Assembly (NCBI GenBank): GCA_041567315.1
Contig: JBFGCA010000083.1
Span: 1 to 21,369 of the forward strand
DNA: 21,369 nucleotides
Direction of reading: 5' to 3'
Source of the DNA: JBFGCA01 sp041567315
Lineage (GTDB): Bacteria > Acidobacteriota > Thermoanaerobaculia > Multivoradales > JAHEKO01
In this document: positions 1 to 8,077 of the stretch, one piece after another
Position numbering within the stretch: position 1 is the stretch's first letter
How the letters are laid out: every line of letters begins with the position of its first letter
Notes under the pieces: generated by a model
Seen by the model: only the letters and a program-made list of their open reading frames with translations
Database searches by the model: none
What the model was told of the DNA's origin: nothing
Program-made: the position numbers and the translations under genes

Positions 1-1
1 C

Positions 2-39
2 GGCGCCGAGCCGGTGCCGGAGACCGCCGGCTCGGCGCC
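2..39 (-). terminator. Perfect GC-rich hairpin after the NYN gene
   Basis: Positions 2-14 and 27-39 are exact reverse complements (13 bp, GGCGCCGAGCCGG arm) around a 12-nt loop. The right arm lies 5 bases beyond the stop codon (45-47) of the leftward NYN gene, where a terminator would sit. The window ends too soon to show whether a U-tract follows, so this is either an intrinsic terminator or a 3'-end stabilising stem. Confidence 0.55.
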
Positions 40-44
40 CGGCG

Positions 45-1205
45 TCAGGAGTGGGCGAAGCCGATGACGATGTAGCTCCCCGAGCGCTGATCGCGCTTGA
101 GCCGGATGACCTTGCGGCGCTCGGCGTCCTCGAGCATCTCGGAGAAGGTCGAGTACCCGTAGGTGCCCTCGTTGAAGGACGGCCGCTTGCGCTGCATGGT
201 CTGCTTGATCATCGACCCCCACAGCACGTCCTTGTTCTCCCGCATCAGCGCCTTGATGACATCGACCATCAGCCGGAAGGCCTCGGCGGTCTTCTTGTCG
301 AGCCCGCCGACGCTCGGCGCCCGCTGGGTGTCGCGCCAGATGTCCTCGTAGAACAGGAACTCGTCGCAGTTGTCGATCAGGATGCGGGAGGAGGAGTTCT
401 GGACGCCGACGCCGATGACGTGCTTGTTGTTCTCCTTGAGCTTCGAGACCAGGGGCGAGAAGTCGCTGTCCCCCGACAGCACCACGAAGGTGTCGAGATG
501 CTCCTTCGAGTAGCACATCTCGAGGGCGTCGACCGCCATCTTGATGTCGGCGCTGTTCTTGCCCGAGTAGTACTTCTGGGGGATGTCGATCAGCTCGATG
601 CCCGCCTCGTGGAAGGTGCGCTTGAACTCGCTGTAGCGCTCCCAGTCGGCGTAGGCCTTCTTGACGATGATCTTGCCCTTCTCGAGCAGGCGCTCGAGCA
701 CCAGGGTGATGTCGAACTTCTGGATCTCCGAGTCGCGCACCCCCAGGGCGACGTTCTCGAGGTCGCAGAACACCGCGATCCGCCGCTCGTGACTCACCTG
801 CCGGGCTCCTTCCGATGGCGTGTACAGGATCTGGACCTCCTCGGCGGCGGACCGCCCGGGCCGCTCCTCAACGCGCTCGGCCGCGCGCCCCCTGGCGGCC
901 GGCTTGGTCACCGCCTCGCGGCCCGAGCCGGGCTCGGGGGCTCGCGGGCGGCTCGCCGGCTTGGCCGCCGGACGCTCCTCGCGGCCCTCCCCGCGGCGCG
1001 AGCGGCGCCGCGCCCCGCGGGCGGGCTGGCTTTCCTTGCGGCCGTCCGGAGCGGCGGGAGCGGCCACCGGCGGCGGGGCGGCCTCCGCCGGCTCCTTCGT
1101 GGCGGCCGCCGCGTCGGCGGCCTCGGGCGGCACGGCGCCGCCGTCGGGCTCGACCTCGTCCTCGGCAATCCCGTCGGCCGACGGGCGCAACCACCACGGC
1201 GTCAA
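45..1205 (-). CDS. NYN domain (LabA/DUF88-like) protein with C-terminal OST-HTH/LOTUS domain
   Basis: Predicted PIN-like ribonuclease or RNA-binding protein. In numbering from the TTG start, residues about 20-135 are low-complexity Ala/Pro/Arg/Glu; the NYN domain runs about 142-290 and shows the acidic metal-binding set: D148 in FCDLEN, D220 in SADIKM, and D246/D248 in SGDSDF. Residues about 305-384 resemble an OST-HTH/LOTUS RNA-binding domain (GSMIKQTMQRKRPSF, Y-G-YSTFSEMLE, then a basic strand). I chose TTG at 1203-1205 because a GGAGG lies 9 bases upstream (1215-1219); GTG at 1251-1253 would add 16 residues (402 aa) but has no good ribosome site. The tail may bind nucleic acid through its Arg-rich blocks (ARRRSRRGEGRE). 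Family assignment is strong; the RNA target and whether it cleaves are unknown. Confidence 0.9.
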   Translation of the reverse strand: MTPWWLRPSADGIAEDEVEPDGGAVPPEAADAAAATKEPAEAAPPPVAAPAAPDGRKESQPARGARRRSRRGEGREERPAAKPASRPRAPEPGSGREAVTKPAARGRAAERVEERPGRSAAEEVQILYTPSEGARQVSHERRIAVFCDLENVALGVRDSEIQKFDITLVLERLLEKGKIIVKKAYADWERYSEFKRTFHEAGIELIDIPQKYYSGKNSADIKMAVDALEMCYSKEHLDTFVVLSGDSDFSPLVSKLKENNKHVIGVGVQNSSSRILIDNCDEFLFYEDIWRDTQRAPSVGGLDKKTAEAFRLMVDVIKALMRENKDVLWGSMIKQTMQRKRPSFNEGTYGYSTFSEMLEDAERRKVIRLKRDQRSGSYIVIGFAHS

Positions 1206-1214
1206 GCTACAGAA

Positions 1215-1219
1215 CCTCC
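1215..1219 (-). promoter_or_regulatory. Shine-Dalgarno deciding the NYN start
   Basis: GGAGG on the - strand, 9 bases before the TTG at 1205. It supports TTG over the upstream GTG at 1253 as the start of the NYN gene. Confidence 0.5.
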
Positions 1220-1271
1220 AGGGAAGAACGACCTCGACGCGACGGGCCCCCACGACCCGGCCGCTCCCCGC

Positions 1272-1277
1272 ATCCTA
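1272..1277 (-). promoter_or_regulatory. Possible -10 element for the NYN gene
   Basis: TAGGAT on the - strand in the short gap between the PqqD-like gene and the NYN gene. It matches the TAGNNT type seen before several other genes here. No -35 is visible, so the NYN gene could equally be read through from the OPT/PqqD unit. Confidence 0.25.
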
Positions 1278-1290
1278 GCAGGCTGCCCCA

Positions 1291-1665
1291 CTACTCCCCG
1301 TCCCACTCGGGGTAGGCCAGGAGGCCCTGCTGGCGGAGCTGCCGGACCAGGTGTCCGAGCCGCTCCTCGGCCGGCTCGACGGCCTCCCCGAAGTGCTGCC
1401 GCAGCTCGGCGGCCACCTCGCCGACCGTATGGCACCCGTCGAGCAGCCGCCAGGCGCAGCTGCCCACCTCGTCGAGCCGGATGCAGCGGACCGACAGGGC
1501 CTGGAGCAGCCGCTCGAGCAGCGCCCGCGGCCCCCGGCCGACGACCGGCGGCCGCTCCAGGACCACCCGGTCGCCCTGCTCGCGCCACGGCGCCCGTCGC
1601 ACCGGCGTCAACTCGAGCAGGTTGACCTTCGCCAGCGGATCGCCGCCCCGGGCGTCGCTACGCAT
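1291..1665 (-). CDS. PqqD-like small protein (possible RiPP recognition element)
   Basis: 124 aa. Residues about 30-120 have the PqqD-family pattern: an R-x-VVLERP strand, then IRLDEVGSCAWRLLDG, then HTVGEVAAELRQHF and a C-terminal helical segment ending in LRQQGLLAY. In PQQ and other RiPP pathways this winged-helix fold binds the leader peptide and hands it to a radical SAM enzyme. No radical SAM or precursor peptide gene is next to it here. It lies 48 bases downstream of the OPT transporter on the same strand and is probably co-transcribed. The ATG at 1665 has a weak GGAG 11 bases upstream. The fold assignment is good; a role in RiPP maturation is only inference, since many lone PqqD-like proteins have no known role. 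Confidence 0.75.
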   Translation of the reverse strand: MRSDARGGDPLAKVNLLELTPVRRAPWREQGDRVVLERPPVVGRGPRALLERLLQALSVRCIRLDEVGSCAWRLLDGCHTVGEVAAELRQHFGEAVEPAEERLGHLVRQLRQQGLLAYPEWDGE

Positions 1666-1713
1666 CTGGCCGCCGCTCCGTGGCGCCGCGGGTCGCCGCC
1701 GGCGCGGGCGTCG

Positions 1714-3699
1714 CTAGCCCGCCTTCACGGCCGGCGCTCCCCCTTCGCGCGCCCGCTTGATCGGCAGCCAGACCAGCAGGTAGAGGAGCACCGGGTAGAT
1801 CAGCAGCGCCAGCCAGTAGCGCGGCGTCATGCCGGCGAGCCTGTCGTGCAGGGCCTGCAGCAGCGGGAACCTCTCGGCCCCCAGGACCATGAAGGCGAGG
1901 ATCACCGCCATCAGCGACTCGCCGGCGATAAAGCCCGAGGAGAGCAGGATGCCGGTGTTCTCGGCCCGCGTGCGCTCCTCTTCGCCGGCCTTGCGGCGCT
2001 CGAGCCGCGACTCCATGAGCCACTTGATCAGCCCGCCGACGAAGATCGCCGCCGTGGACTCGAAAGGCAGGTACATGCCGACCGCGATCAGCATCGGCGA
2101 CGGCGACTTGATCAGGATCAGCCCGATGGCCAGGAACATGCCGACGATGACCAGCGGCCAGGCCATCTCGCCGCCCACGATCCCCTTGGCCATCAGCGCC
2201 ATGAGACCCGCCTGCGGCGCCGGCAGCTCGGCCGACCCGATGCCGTAGACCTTGTCGAGCGCCATCAACGGGAAGGCGAGCACGAAGGCGGCGAACACCA
2301 CCCCGATGATCTCGCCCACCTCCATCCGCCACGGGGTGCCGCCCAGGATGTGTCCGACCTTGAGGTCCTGCATCATGTCGCCGGCGATGCCGGCCGCGCA
2401 GCACACCACGCCCGCCACCGCCAGCACCGCGGCGACGCCGTGGACGTCGGTCAGCCCCATCAGGACCATCAGCACGGCCGAGATCAGCAAGGCGCTCAGC
2501 GTCAGCCCCGAGATCGGGTTGTTGGAGCTGCCGATCAGCGCCACCAGATAGCCGGCCACGGCCGCGAACAGGAACCCCAGGACGACCATCACCACGGTGA
2601 GCACCAGGGCGCCGGCCACGTTCTCGGCGAAGTAGTTGTAGAGGAAGAAGGTGGCGACCGCCATCACCGCGATGCCCGCGAACACCTTCTTGAAGTCGAG
2701 ATCGACGTCGGTGCGGTCGGCGTTCTTGTCGCTCTTGGCCATCGAGATGTCTTTGATCCCCTTCTTGATGCCGTCGATCAGCGAGGTGCGCAGGTTGTAG
2801 AGGGTGTAGAAGGCGGCGACGATCATGGTGCCCACCGCCAGCGGCCGAATCTGCCGCTTCCAGATCTCGATGGAGAGATCGAGCAGCGAGCCGTCGCCGG
2901 TCAGCCCCGCCGCCAGCGACGGATTGAGGAACAGCGCCAGCGGCACCAGCAGCAGCCAGCCCATCACGGCGCCGGAGAACAGCACCGCCGACACCCGCAT
3001 GCCGACGATGTAGCCGACGCCCATCAGGGCCGGCGAGGCCGCCGGCATGGCGAAGAGCATGCCGCCGGTGTACTCGAGCCTCTGGCCCAGGAGCTCGATG
3101 TTGGACTTGCCGAACTGGAAGAACCGGCTGACGCTGTCGCTCACCAGGTGGATGCCGTTGGAGTTCTTGAACAGCTCCCACGCCCCCGCCAGACCCATGG
3201 CGCCGAAGACGTAGCTGGCGCCGGTCTGGCCCCCCTGGCCGGCCTTGACGATCTCGGCGGCGGCGACGCTCTCGGGGAACGGCAGCTCGGCCTCGACCAC
3301 CAGGGTGCGCCGCAGGACGATGACGAACAGCACCCCGAGGACACCGCCGATCAGCATGATCAGGGTCGACTGCCAGTAGTGGAGCTCCTCCCAGGCCCCG
3401 CTGATGACGAAGGCGGGGATGGTGAAGATGGCCCCCGCCACCAGCGCCTCGCCGACCGAGGCGGCGGTGCGGGCGACGTTCTCCTCGAGGACGGTGCCGC
3501 CGAAGCCGCGCAGAGCGGCCATGGCGACCACCGCGGCGGGGAAGGTGGCGGCCACCGTGAGGCCCGCCTTCATCCCCAGGTAGGCGTTGGCCGCGCCCAG
3601 CCCCACCGCCATCACCGCGCCGAGCACCACCGCCTTGACGGTCAGCTCGGCCATGGTCTTCGAGGCCGGGACGAAGGGCGTAAAGCTCTTTTTCTCCAT
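1714..3699 (-). CDS. OPT family oligopeptide transporter
   Basis: 661-aa polytopic inner-membrane protein of the OPT/YSL superfamily, expected to import peptides or metal chelates using the proton gradient. Hydrophobic helices run from about residue 20 (with NAYLGMKAGLTVAATFPAA, a typical OPT first-helix segment) to near residue 650; the cytoplasmic part around 320-345 is charged (KKGIKDISMAKSDKNADRT). Length is normal for prokaryotic OPT members. ATG at 3697-3699 is preceded by GGAGG with 4-base spacing. The gene has its own near-consensus promoter (3750-3779), leader about 45 nt, and is followed after 48 bases by the PqqD-like gene. The substrate cannot be read from sequence; the dipeptidase gene divergently placed next door fits peptide use. 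Confidence 0.93.
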   Translation of the reverse strand: MEKKSFTPFVPASKTMAELTVKAVVLGAVMAVGLGAANAYLGMKAGLTVAATFPAAVVAMAALRGFGGTVLEENVARTAASVGEALVAGAIFTIPAFVISGAWEELHYWQSTLIMLIGGVLGVLFVIVLRRTLVVEAELPFPESVAAAEIVKAGQGGQTGASYVFGAMGLAGAWELFKNSNGIHLVSDSVSRFFQFGKSNIELLGQRLEYTGGMLFAMPAASPALMGVGYIVGMRVSAVLFSGAVMGWLLLVPLALFLNPSLAAGLTGDGSLLDLSIEIWKRQIRPLAVGTMIVAAFYTLYNLRTSLIDGIKKGIKDISMAKSDKNADRTDVDLDFKKVFAGIAVMAVATFFLYNYFAENVAGALVLTVVMVVLGFLFAAVAGYLVALIGSSNNPISGLTLSALLISAVLMVLMGLTDVHGVAAVLAVAGVVCCAAGIAGDMMQDLKVGHILGGTPWRMEVGEIIGVVFAAFVLAFPLMALDKVYGIGSAELPAPQAGLMALMAKGIVGGEMAWPLVIVGMFLAIGLILIKSPSPMLIAVGMYLPFESTAAIFVGGLIKWLMESRLERRKAGEEERTRAENTGILLSSGFIAGESLMAVILAFMVLGAERFPLLQALHDRLAGMTPRYWLALLIYPVLLYLLVWLPIKRAREGGAPAVKAG

Positions 3700-3749
3700 G
3701 AACCCTCCGGGGTCGCGGGTTGGAAGGGGGGAGCCGGAAAACTCGGCGC

Positions 3750-3779
3750 ATTGTAGTCATCGCCTCGAAAAGGTGTCAA
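3750..3779 (-). promoter_or_regulatory. Near-consensus sigma70 promoter of the OPT operon
   Basis: On the - strand: TTGACA (3774-3779), 18-base spacer, TACAAT (3750-3755). The predicted transcript starts near 3743 and gives a leader of about 45 nt with a GGAGG before the OPT ATG. This is the only promoter in the window with both boxes clear. Confidence 0.7.
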
Positions 3780-3794
3780 CGCGGAGGCGGGCGG

Positions 3795-3800
3795 TAGAAT
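3795..3800 (+). promoter_or_regulatory. Possible -10 element for pepD
   Basis: TAGAAT, 49 bases before the pepD ATG, in the divergent region shared with the OPT gene. No convincing -35 is present on this strand. It is of the same TAGNNT type found upstream of other genes in the window. Confidence 0.4.
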
Positions 3801-3849
3801 CTCGCCACCGGCGCCCGTCCTCGGGGCCGTTGACCATGGGGAGTGTGCG

Positions 3850-5319
3850 ATGACGACCTTTGTTTCCAAGCTCGAGCCGACGGTGCTGTGGCGCCATTTC
3901 GACCGCATCCTGACCATCCCGCGCGGCTCCAAGAAGGAGGAGCGCGCCCGCACCGACGTGATCGACGTGGCCAGCGGTCACGGGCTCGAGCACCGGGTGG
4001 ACCGCACCGGCAACCTGGTGGTGCGGGTGCCGGGGACCGCGGGGCTCGAGGAGGCACCGGTCACCGTCCTCCAGGGCCACCTGGACATGGTCCAGGAGAA
4101 GAACTCCGACGTCGACCACGACTTCGACAGCGACCCCATCAAGCCACGGCGTGAGGGCGAGTATCTCTACGCCACCGGCACCACCCTGGGTGCCGACAAC
4201 GGCATCGGGCTGGCGGCGATGCTGGCGCTGATGGAGCCCGGCGGGCCGCCCCACGGGCCGCTCGACCTGCTCTTCACCGTCGACGAGGAGACCGGCCTGA
4301 CCGGCGCCTCGCGACTCGACGCCTCCATGCTCCGCGGCCGGCGGCTGATCAACATGGACTCCGAGGAGGAAGGCGTGCTGACCGTCGGCTGCGCCGGCGG
4401 CGCCGACAGCACCCTGACCCTGCCGCTCGAGTCGGCGGCGGCGGACGGTGGCGGCGAGGCGCTGGCGGCCAAGCTCCACGGGCTCAAGGGCGGCCACTCC
4501 GGGGTCGACATCCATCTCCAGCGCGGCAACGCCGTCCAGCTCCTGGCGCGGGCGCTGCACGCCGTCTCGCTCGAGCGTCCGCTGCGGCTGGCCGCCTTCA
4601 CCGGCGGCTCGGCCCACAACGCCATCCCGCGCGAGGCCTTCGCCAAGGTGGTGGTGCCCGCCGGCAGCCGGGCCGCCATCGCCGCCGAGCTGGAGAAACA
4701 GGCGGCGGCGATCGCCGACGAGTACCGGCCGGCCGAGCCCGACCTCAAGCTCTCGCTGAGCGAGGAGGAGCCGGTGGCCGAGAGCTGGAGCGAGGCCACC
4801 ACCCGCACCGTGCTCCGACTGCTGACCGGCCTGCCCCACGGCGTCCAGGCGATGAGCTACGACATCCCGGGGCTGGTCGAGACCAGCACCAATCTGGCCA
4901 CCGTCGGCAACGGCGACGGCAAGCTCGAGATCTGCATGTCGAGCCGCAGCTCGGTGGCCTCGGCCCTCCAGGCGCTGCGCCAGAAGATCCGCGCCACGGC
5001 GACCCTGGCCGGCGCCGAGGTCGCCGAGGGCGGCGGCTACCCGGGGTGGAAGCCGAACCTCGACTCCGAGCTGCTGGCGGTGGTCGAGCGGGTCCACGAG
5101 CGGGTCGTGGGCGCCGAGCCGCGGGTCGAGGCGGTCCACGCCGGGCTCGAGTGCGGGATCATCGGCGAGATGGTCCCCGGCATGGACATGATCTCCTTCG
5201 GGCCGCAGATCGAGTTTCCGCACTCGCCCGACGAGCGCGTCCAGGTGGCGTCGGTGGGCCGCTTCTGGAACCTGCTGACCGCGGTGCTCGAGGAGCTGGC
5301 CCGGCCGGCCTCGTGTTGA
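3850..5319 (+). CDS. pepD: Aminoacyl-histidine dipeptidase (Xaa-His dipeptidase), M20 family
   Basis: 489 aa, the usual length of PepD. Cytosolic di-zinc peptidase that cleaves Xaa-His and other dipeptides. Visible motifs: H77 and D79 in QGHLDM (first zinc site), D116 in GADNG (bridging Asp), the catalytic pair E146-E147 in TVDEETG, D170 in NMDSEEEG, H430 in HAGLECG and the last ligand H458 in FPHSPDE. The middle, about residues 205-400, is the lid/dimerisation domain with the GGHSG motif at 214-218. ATG at 3850 is preceded by GGGGAG with suitable spacing. The stop codon overlaps the GTG start of the UbiX-like gene, so the two are translationally coupled. The OPT peptide transporter is divergently transcribed 150 bases away, a plausible peptide-uptake partner. 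Confidence 0.95.
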   Translation: MTTFVSKLEPTVLWRHFDRILTIPRGSKKEERARTDVIDVASGHGLEHRVDRTGNLVVRVPGTAGLEEAPVTVLQGHLDMVQEKNSDVDHDFDSDPIKPRREGEYLYATGTTLGADNGIGLAAMLALMEPGGPPHGPLDLLFTVDEETGLTGASRLDASMLRGRRLINMDSEEEGVLTVGCAGGADSTLTLPLESAAADGGGEALAAKLHGLKGGHSGVDIHLQRGNAVQLLARALHAVSLERPLRLAAFTGGSAHNAIPREAFAKVVVPAGSRAAIAAELEKQAAAIADEYRPAEPDLKLSLSEEEPVAESWSEATTRTVLRLLTGLPHGVQAMSYDIPGLVETSTNLATVGNGDGKLEICMSSRSSVASALQALRQKIRATATLAGAEVAEGGGYPGWKPNLDSELLAVVERVHERVVGAEPRVEAVHAGLECGIIGEMVPGMDMISFGPQIEFPHSPDERVQVASVGRFWNLLTAVLEELARPASC

Positions 5320-5933
5320 GCCGCCAGCGGATCGCGCTGCTGGTCACCGGTGCCTCGGGCATGCTGCTGCCGAGGCAGCTGCTGGGCGCCCTGGCCCGCC
5401 ATCCGGCGGTCGAGCGGCTCCACCTGGTGGTCTCGGGCGGCGCCAGCCAGGTGCTGCGCTACGAGCTGGGCCCCGACCGCACCGGCGGCCGCGACCTGGC
5501 GGCGGCGGCCGGCCTCGACCCGGAGGCGGCGGCCAAGATCGTCCATCACCGGGACAGCGAGCTCGACGCCCCGATCGCCTCGGGCTCCTACCGGCTGGGC
5601 GGCACCCTGGTGATGCCCTGCTCCGCCGGCACCCTGGGGGCGCTCGCCACCGGCTCCGCCCGCACCCTGATCCACCGCGCCGGGGCGGTGGCGCTCAAGG
5701 AGCGCTGGCCGCTCATCCTCGGCTTTCGCGAAACGCCTCTCAGCCTGGTCCACATCGAGAACCTGCGGCGGCTGGCCTCCATGGGCTCCATCATCCTGCC
5801 GCCGATGCCCGCCTTCTACATCGGCGGCGAGACCATCGAGCGCTTCCTCGACCACTACGCCATGCGGGTGCTCGACCGCCTCGGCATCGCCCCCGCCGGC
5901 GCCCCCGACCTGCGCTGGCGCGACGACGACTGA
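5313..5933 (+). CDS. ubiX: UbiX-like flavin prenyltransferase
   Basis: 206 aa if started at GTG 5313; TTG at 5316 is an equally close alternative. The start lies inside the pepD stop (GTGTTGA), so translation is coupled. UbiX prenylates reduced FMN at N5/C6 to make the prFMN cofactor for UbiD-type decarboxylases. Visible: N-terminal Rossmann strand with TGASGM, the SGSY and VMPCSAGTLGALATG segment, LKERWPL with the catalytic-region Lys/Glu/Arg, FRETPLS, and the closing PPMPAFY and VLDRLGI blocks. Compared with typical UbiX the phosphate-loop region is GASGMLLP, not GASGAxYG, so a somewhat divergent family member. No UbiD partner lies in the window. The UbiA-like and MqnE genes further on suggest a role in menaquinone synthesis (the MqnM role), but this is inference. 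Confidence 0.87.
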   Translation: MLSRQRIALLVTGASGMLLPRQLLGALARHPAVERLHLVVSGGASQVLRYELGPDRTGGRDLAAAAGLDPEAAAKIVHHRDSELDAPIASGSYRLGGTLVMPCSAGTLGALATGSARTLIHRAGAVALKERWPLILGFRETPLSLVHIENLRRLASMGSIILPPMPAFYIGGETIERFLDHYAMRVLDRLGIAPAGAPDLRWRDDD

Positions 5934-5947
5934 GCGTCCGGACGCTC
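5932..5947. terminator. 16-bp perfect palindrome between convergent genes
   Basis: GAGCGTCCGGACGCTC starts at base 2 of the ubiX stop codon and ends 6 bases before the end of the oppositely oriented molybdopterin oxidoreductase gene. As RNA it could form a 6-bp stem with a CCGG tetraloop in either direction. No U-tract follows. A short bidirectional terminator is the simplest reading. Confidence 0.4.
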
Positions 5948-5953
5948 GCGCGG

Positions 5954-8032
5954 TCAGCCGAGCTTCTCGACCTCGACGCGGGCGTCGTTGAAGCAGGCGG
6001 CGCCGCCCACCACCTGGACGTGGTCGGGGCACAGCGCGGTCGAGGTGGCGCCGTTGAGCGAGCTGTGGCGCCAGGCGCCCTTGGGCATCGACGCCACCCC
6101 GGGGCGCACGCGGTCGCTCAGCCGGGCGCGGCAGTGGACCTCGCCGCGGTGGTTGAAGACCCGCACCCGGTCGCCGCTCGCGACGCCGCGGACCGCGGCG
6201 TCGTCCGGGTGGAGCGTGACCAGCAGGCGCTCGAGGTTGGACTCGCCCAGGGTGCTGGTGATGAGGCGCGCGCTGGCCGGGGTGACCAGGGCGAGCGGTC
6301 CGTCGGTCTCGTCGCGCGCCGCCGGCGGGAGATAACGGAACGGCTCGGGGCCGAGGACCGCCGGCGTCAGCCGGATCCGGCGATCGGCGGTGAGCGGGAA
6401 GGAGTTGACGAAGGGCACCGGGGTAGAGCCGTCGAAGCCGTAGGCCTGCTGGCCGCCGGCCGCGAGCGTGGCGGGGTCGGGCCGGCCGCCCGGCACGTCG
6501 AGGGCCGCGGCCGCCCGCTCGAGCAGCTCGGCGTCGTCCCAGCCGAAGGCCGGATCGTCGAAGCCCAGCCGCCGGCCGAGGGCGCCGAACAGCCGCCCGT
6601 TGCTCCACGCCTCGCCGGCCGCCTCGACCACCGGGGCCACCCCGCCGACCACGTAGCTGCCGTAGCCCACCCGCAGGTCGTGGTGCTCGAGGAAGGTCGT
6701 CGCCGGCAGCACCAGGTCGGCCCAGCGGGCGGTGTCGGTCATCACCTGCTCGTGGACCACCGTGAACAGGTCGTCGCGGGCCAGGCCGCGCAGCACCGCC
6801 CCCTGGTCGGGCACCGTGGCCGCCGGGTTGGCGTTGTAGACGAACAGCGCCTTGATCGGCGGGTCGAGCCGCCCGTTGCCGGATGCGCCGGCGGAGGCGG
6901 ACTCCGCGGCCACCGGGTCGCCGTCGCCCGCCCCGTCGCCGTGGAGCAGCCGCCCCAGCCGGGTCATGTTGAGCCGCCGGGTGCGCCAGTCGACGGGCCC
7001 CAGGACGGCGTCGCGGTCGAAGCGCACGGCGCCGTTGTTGGACAGCGTGTAGCCGCCGCCCCGCACCCCGAACTTCCCCAGCAGCGCGGGGATCGCCAGC
7101 ACCGCCGCGATCGCCTGGGCGCCGTTGCGGTTGCGCTCCAGCCCCCAGCCGCAGCGCACCAGCGCCGGCGAGGCCACCGCCAGCCGCTCGGCCAGCTCGC
7201 GGAGCGCCGCCACCTCGACCCCGGCCACCGCCGCCGCCCGCTCGAGGTCCCACTCCCGCGCCCGCTCGAGGAGCGGCTCGAGACCCTCGGCCCAGCGCCC
7301 GAGAAACTCGCGGTCGAGCTTCCCCTCACGCTCCCAACGGCCGATCATTCCCAACGCCAGCGGCAGGTCGCGCCCCGGCAGCACCGGCAGGTGGAGGTCG
7401 AGCTCGTCGGCCGCCAGCGTGCGCCGTGGGTCGATCAGCGCCACGAAGGCGCCCCGCCGCCGCGCCTCGCGAAGGTAGGGCACCAGATGGATGTTGGAGC
7501 CCCGCGGGTTGGCCCCCCAGACCACGATCGCCCGGGCGTGGACGAAATCGGCGAAGGCCACCCCCGGCATCTTGCCGTACATCCCGAGCGCCACCTCGGT
7601 GGCTGGCACCGCGCAGATCGTCTTGGCCAGCCGCGAGGCCCCCAGCCGGGCGAAGAACAGCGCGTCCAGCAGGCCCTCGCTCAGCAGGCCGTTGGACCCC
7701 CCGTAGTGGAACGGCAGGATCGCCTCGCCGCCCCACCGCCGGCGGATCGCCTCCAGGTTGCCGGCCACCACGTCGAGCGCCTCCTCCCAGGAGATCCGCT
7801 CGAAGCCGCCCTCCCCCTTGGGCCCCACCCGCCGCAGCGGATGCCGCACCCGCTCGGCGTGCTCCAGCCGCTCGCCGAACCCGGCCACCTTGGAGCAGAT
7901 GAACCCGGCCGTGTCCGGATGGTCGCGGGTGCCCCCGATGTGGGTCACCCGCCCGTCCCGCACCTCGACCTCGAGGGCACAGGCGTCCGGACAGTCCAGC
8001 ACGCACGTCGTGCGCCGCAGCTCGGTGGCCAT
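5954..8032 (-). CDS. Molybdopterin-dependent oxidoreductase (DMSO reductase superfamily)
   Basis: 692 aa, single-subunit size. The N-terminus carries a [4Fe-4S] site C10-x3-C14-x3-C18-x27-C46, then an Mo-bisMGD domain (WGANPRGSN at 172-180; LIDPRRTLAADE at 199-210). C140 in TICAVP sits where Cys, SeCys or Ser ligates molybdenum, so a Cys-type enzyme is likely. The C-terminal aspartate-decarboxylase-like fold (about 570-692) ends with RARLSDRVRPGV and GAWRHSSLNGAT, typical of the cap domain. No Tat signal is visible, so a cytoplasmic location is likely. There is no electron-transfer or membrane subunit next to it. The substrate is unknown: formate, or an S- or N-oxide, are both possible. A TAGACT hexamer 10 bases before the ATG and no Shine-Dalgarno suggest a leaderless or nearly leaderless message. 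Confidence 0.92.
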   Translation of the reverse strand: MATELRRTTCVLDCPDACALEVEVRDGRVTHIGGTRDHPDTAGFICSKVAGFGERLEHAERVRHPLRRVGPKGEGGFERISWEEALDVVAGNLEAIRRRWGGEAILPFHYGGSNGLLSEGLLDALFFARLGASRLAKTICAVPATEVALGMYGKMPGVAFADFVHARAIVVWGANPRGSNIHLVPYLREARRRGAFVALIDPRRTLAADELDLHLPVLPGRDLPLALGMIGRWEREGKLDREFLGRWAEGLEPLLERAREWDLERAAAVAGVEVAALRELAERLAVASPALVRCGWGLERNRNGAQAIAAVLAIPALLGKFGVRGGGYTLSNNGAVRFDRDAVLGPVDWRTRRLNMTRLGRLLHGDGAGDGDPVAAESASAGASGNGRLDPPIKALFVYNANPAATVPDQGAVLRGLARDDLFTVVHEQVMTDTARWADLVLPATTFLEHHDLRVGYGSYVVGGVAPVVEAAGEAWSNGRLFGALGRRLGFDDPAFGWDDAELLERAAAALDVPGGRPDPATLAAGGQQAYGFDGSTPVPFVNSFPLTADRRIRLTPAVLGPEPFRYLPPAARDETDGPLALVTPASARLITSTLGESNLERLLVTLHPDDAAVRGVASGDRVRVFNHRGEVHCRARLSDRVRPGVASMPKGAWRHSSLNGATSTALCPDHVQVVGGAACFNDARVEVEKLG

Positions 8033-8042
8033 GGTGCCGCTC

Positions 8043-8048
8043 AGTCTA
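8043..8048 (-). promoter_or_regulatory. -10 element of molybdopterin oxidoreductase gene
   Basis: TAGACT on the - strand with 10 bases to the ATG at 8032. No -35 or ribosome site seen; consistent with a leaderless transcript. Confidence 0.45.
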
Positions 8049-8077
8049 CGGCAAATCGGCCGACTAGAGCCTCTCGC

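Noticed and set aside
3737..3746. GAAAACTCGG shared between the OPT upstream region and the 19491 hairpin
   Set aside because: Ten matching bases only; the flanks differ and the first copy has no inverted partner.
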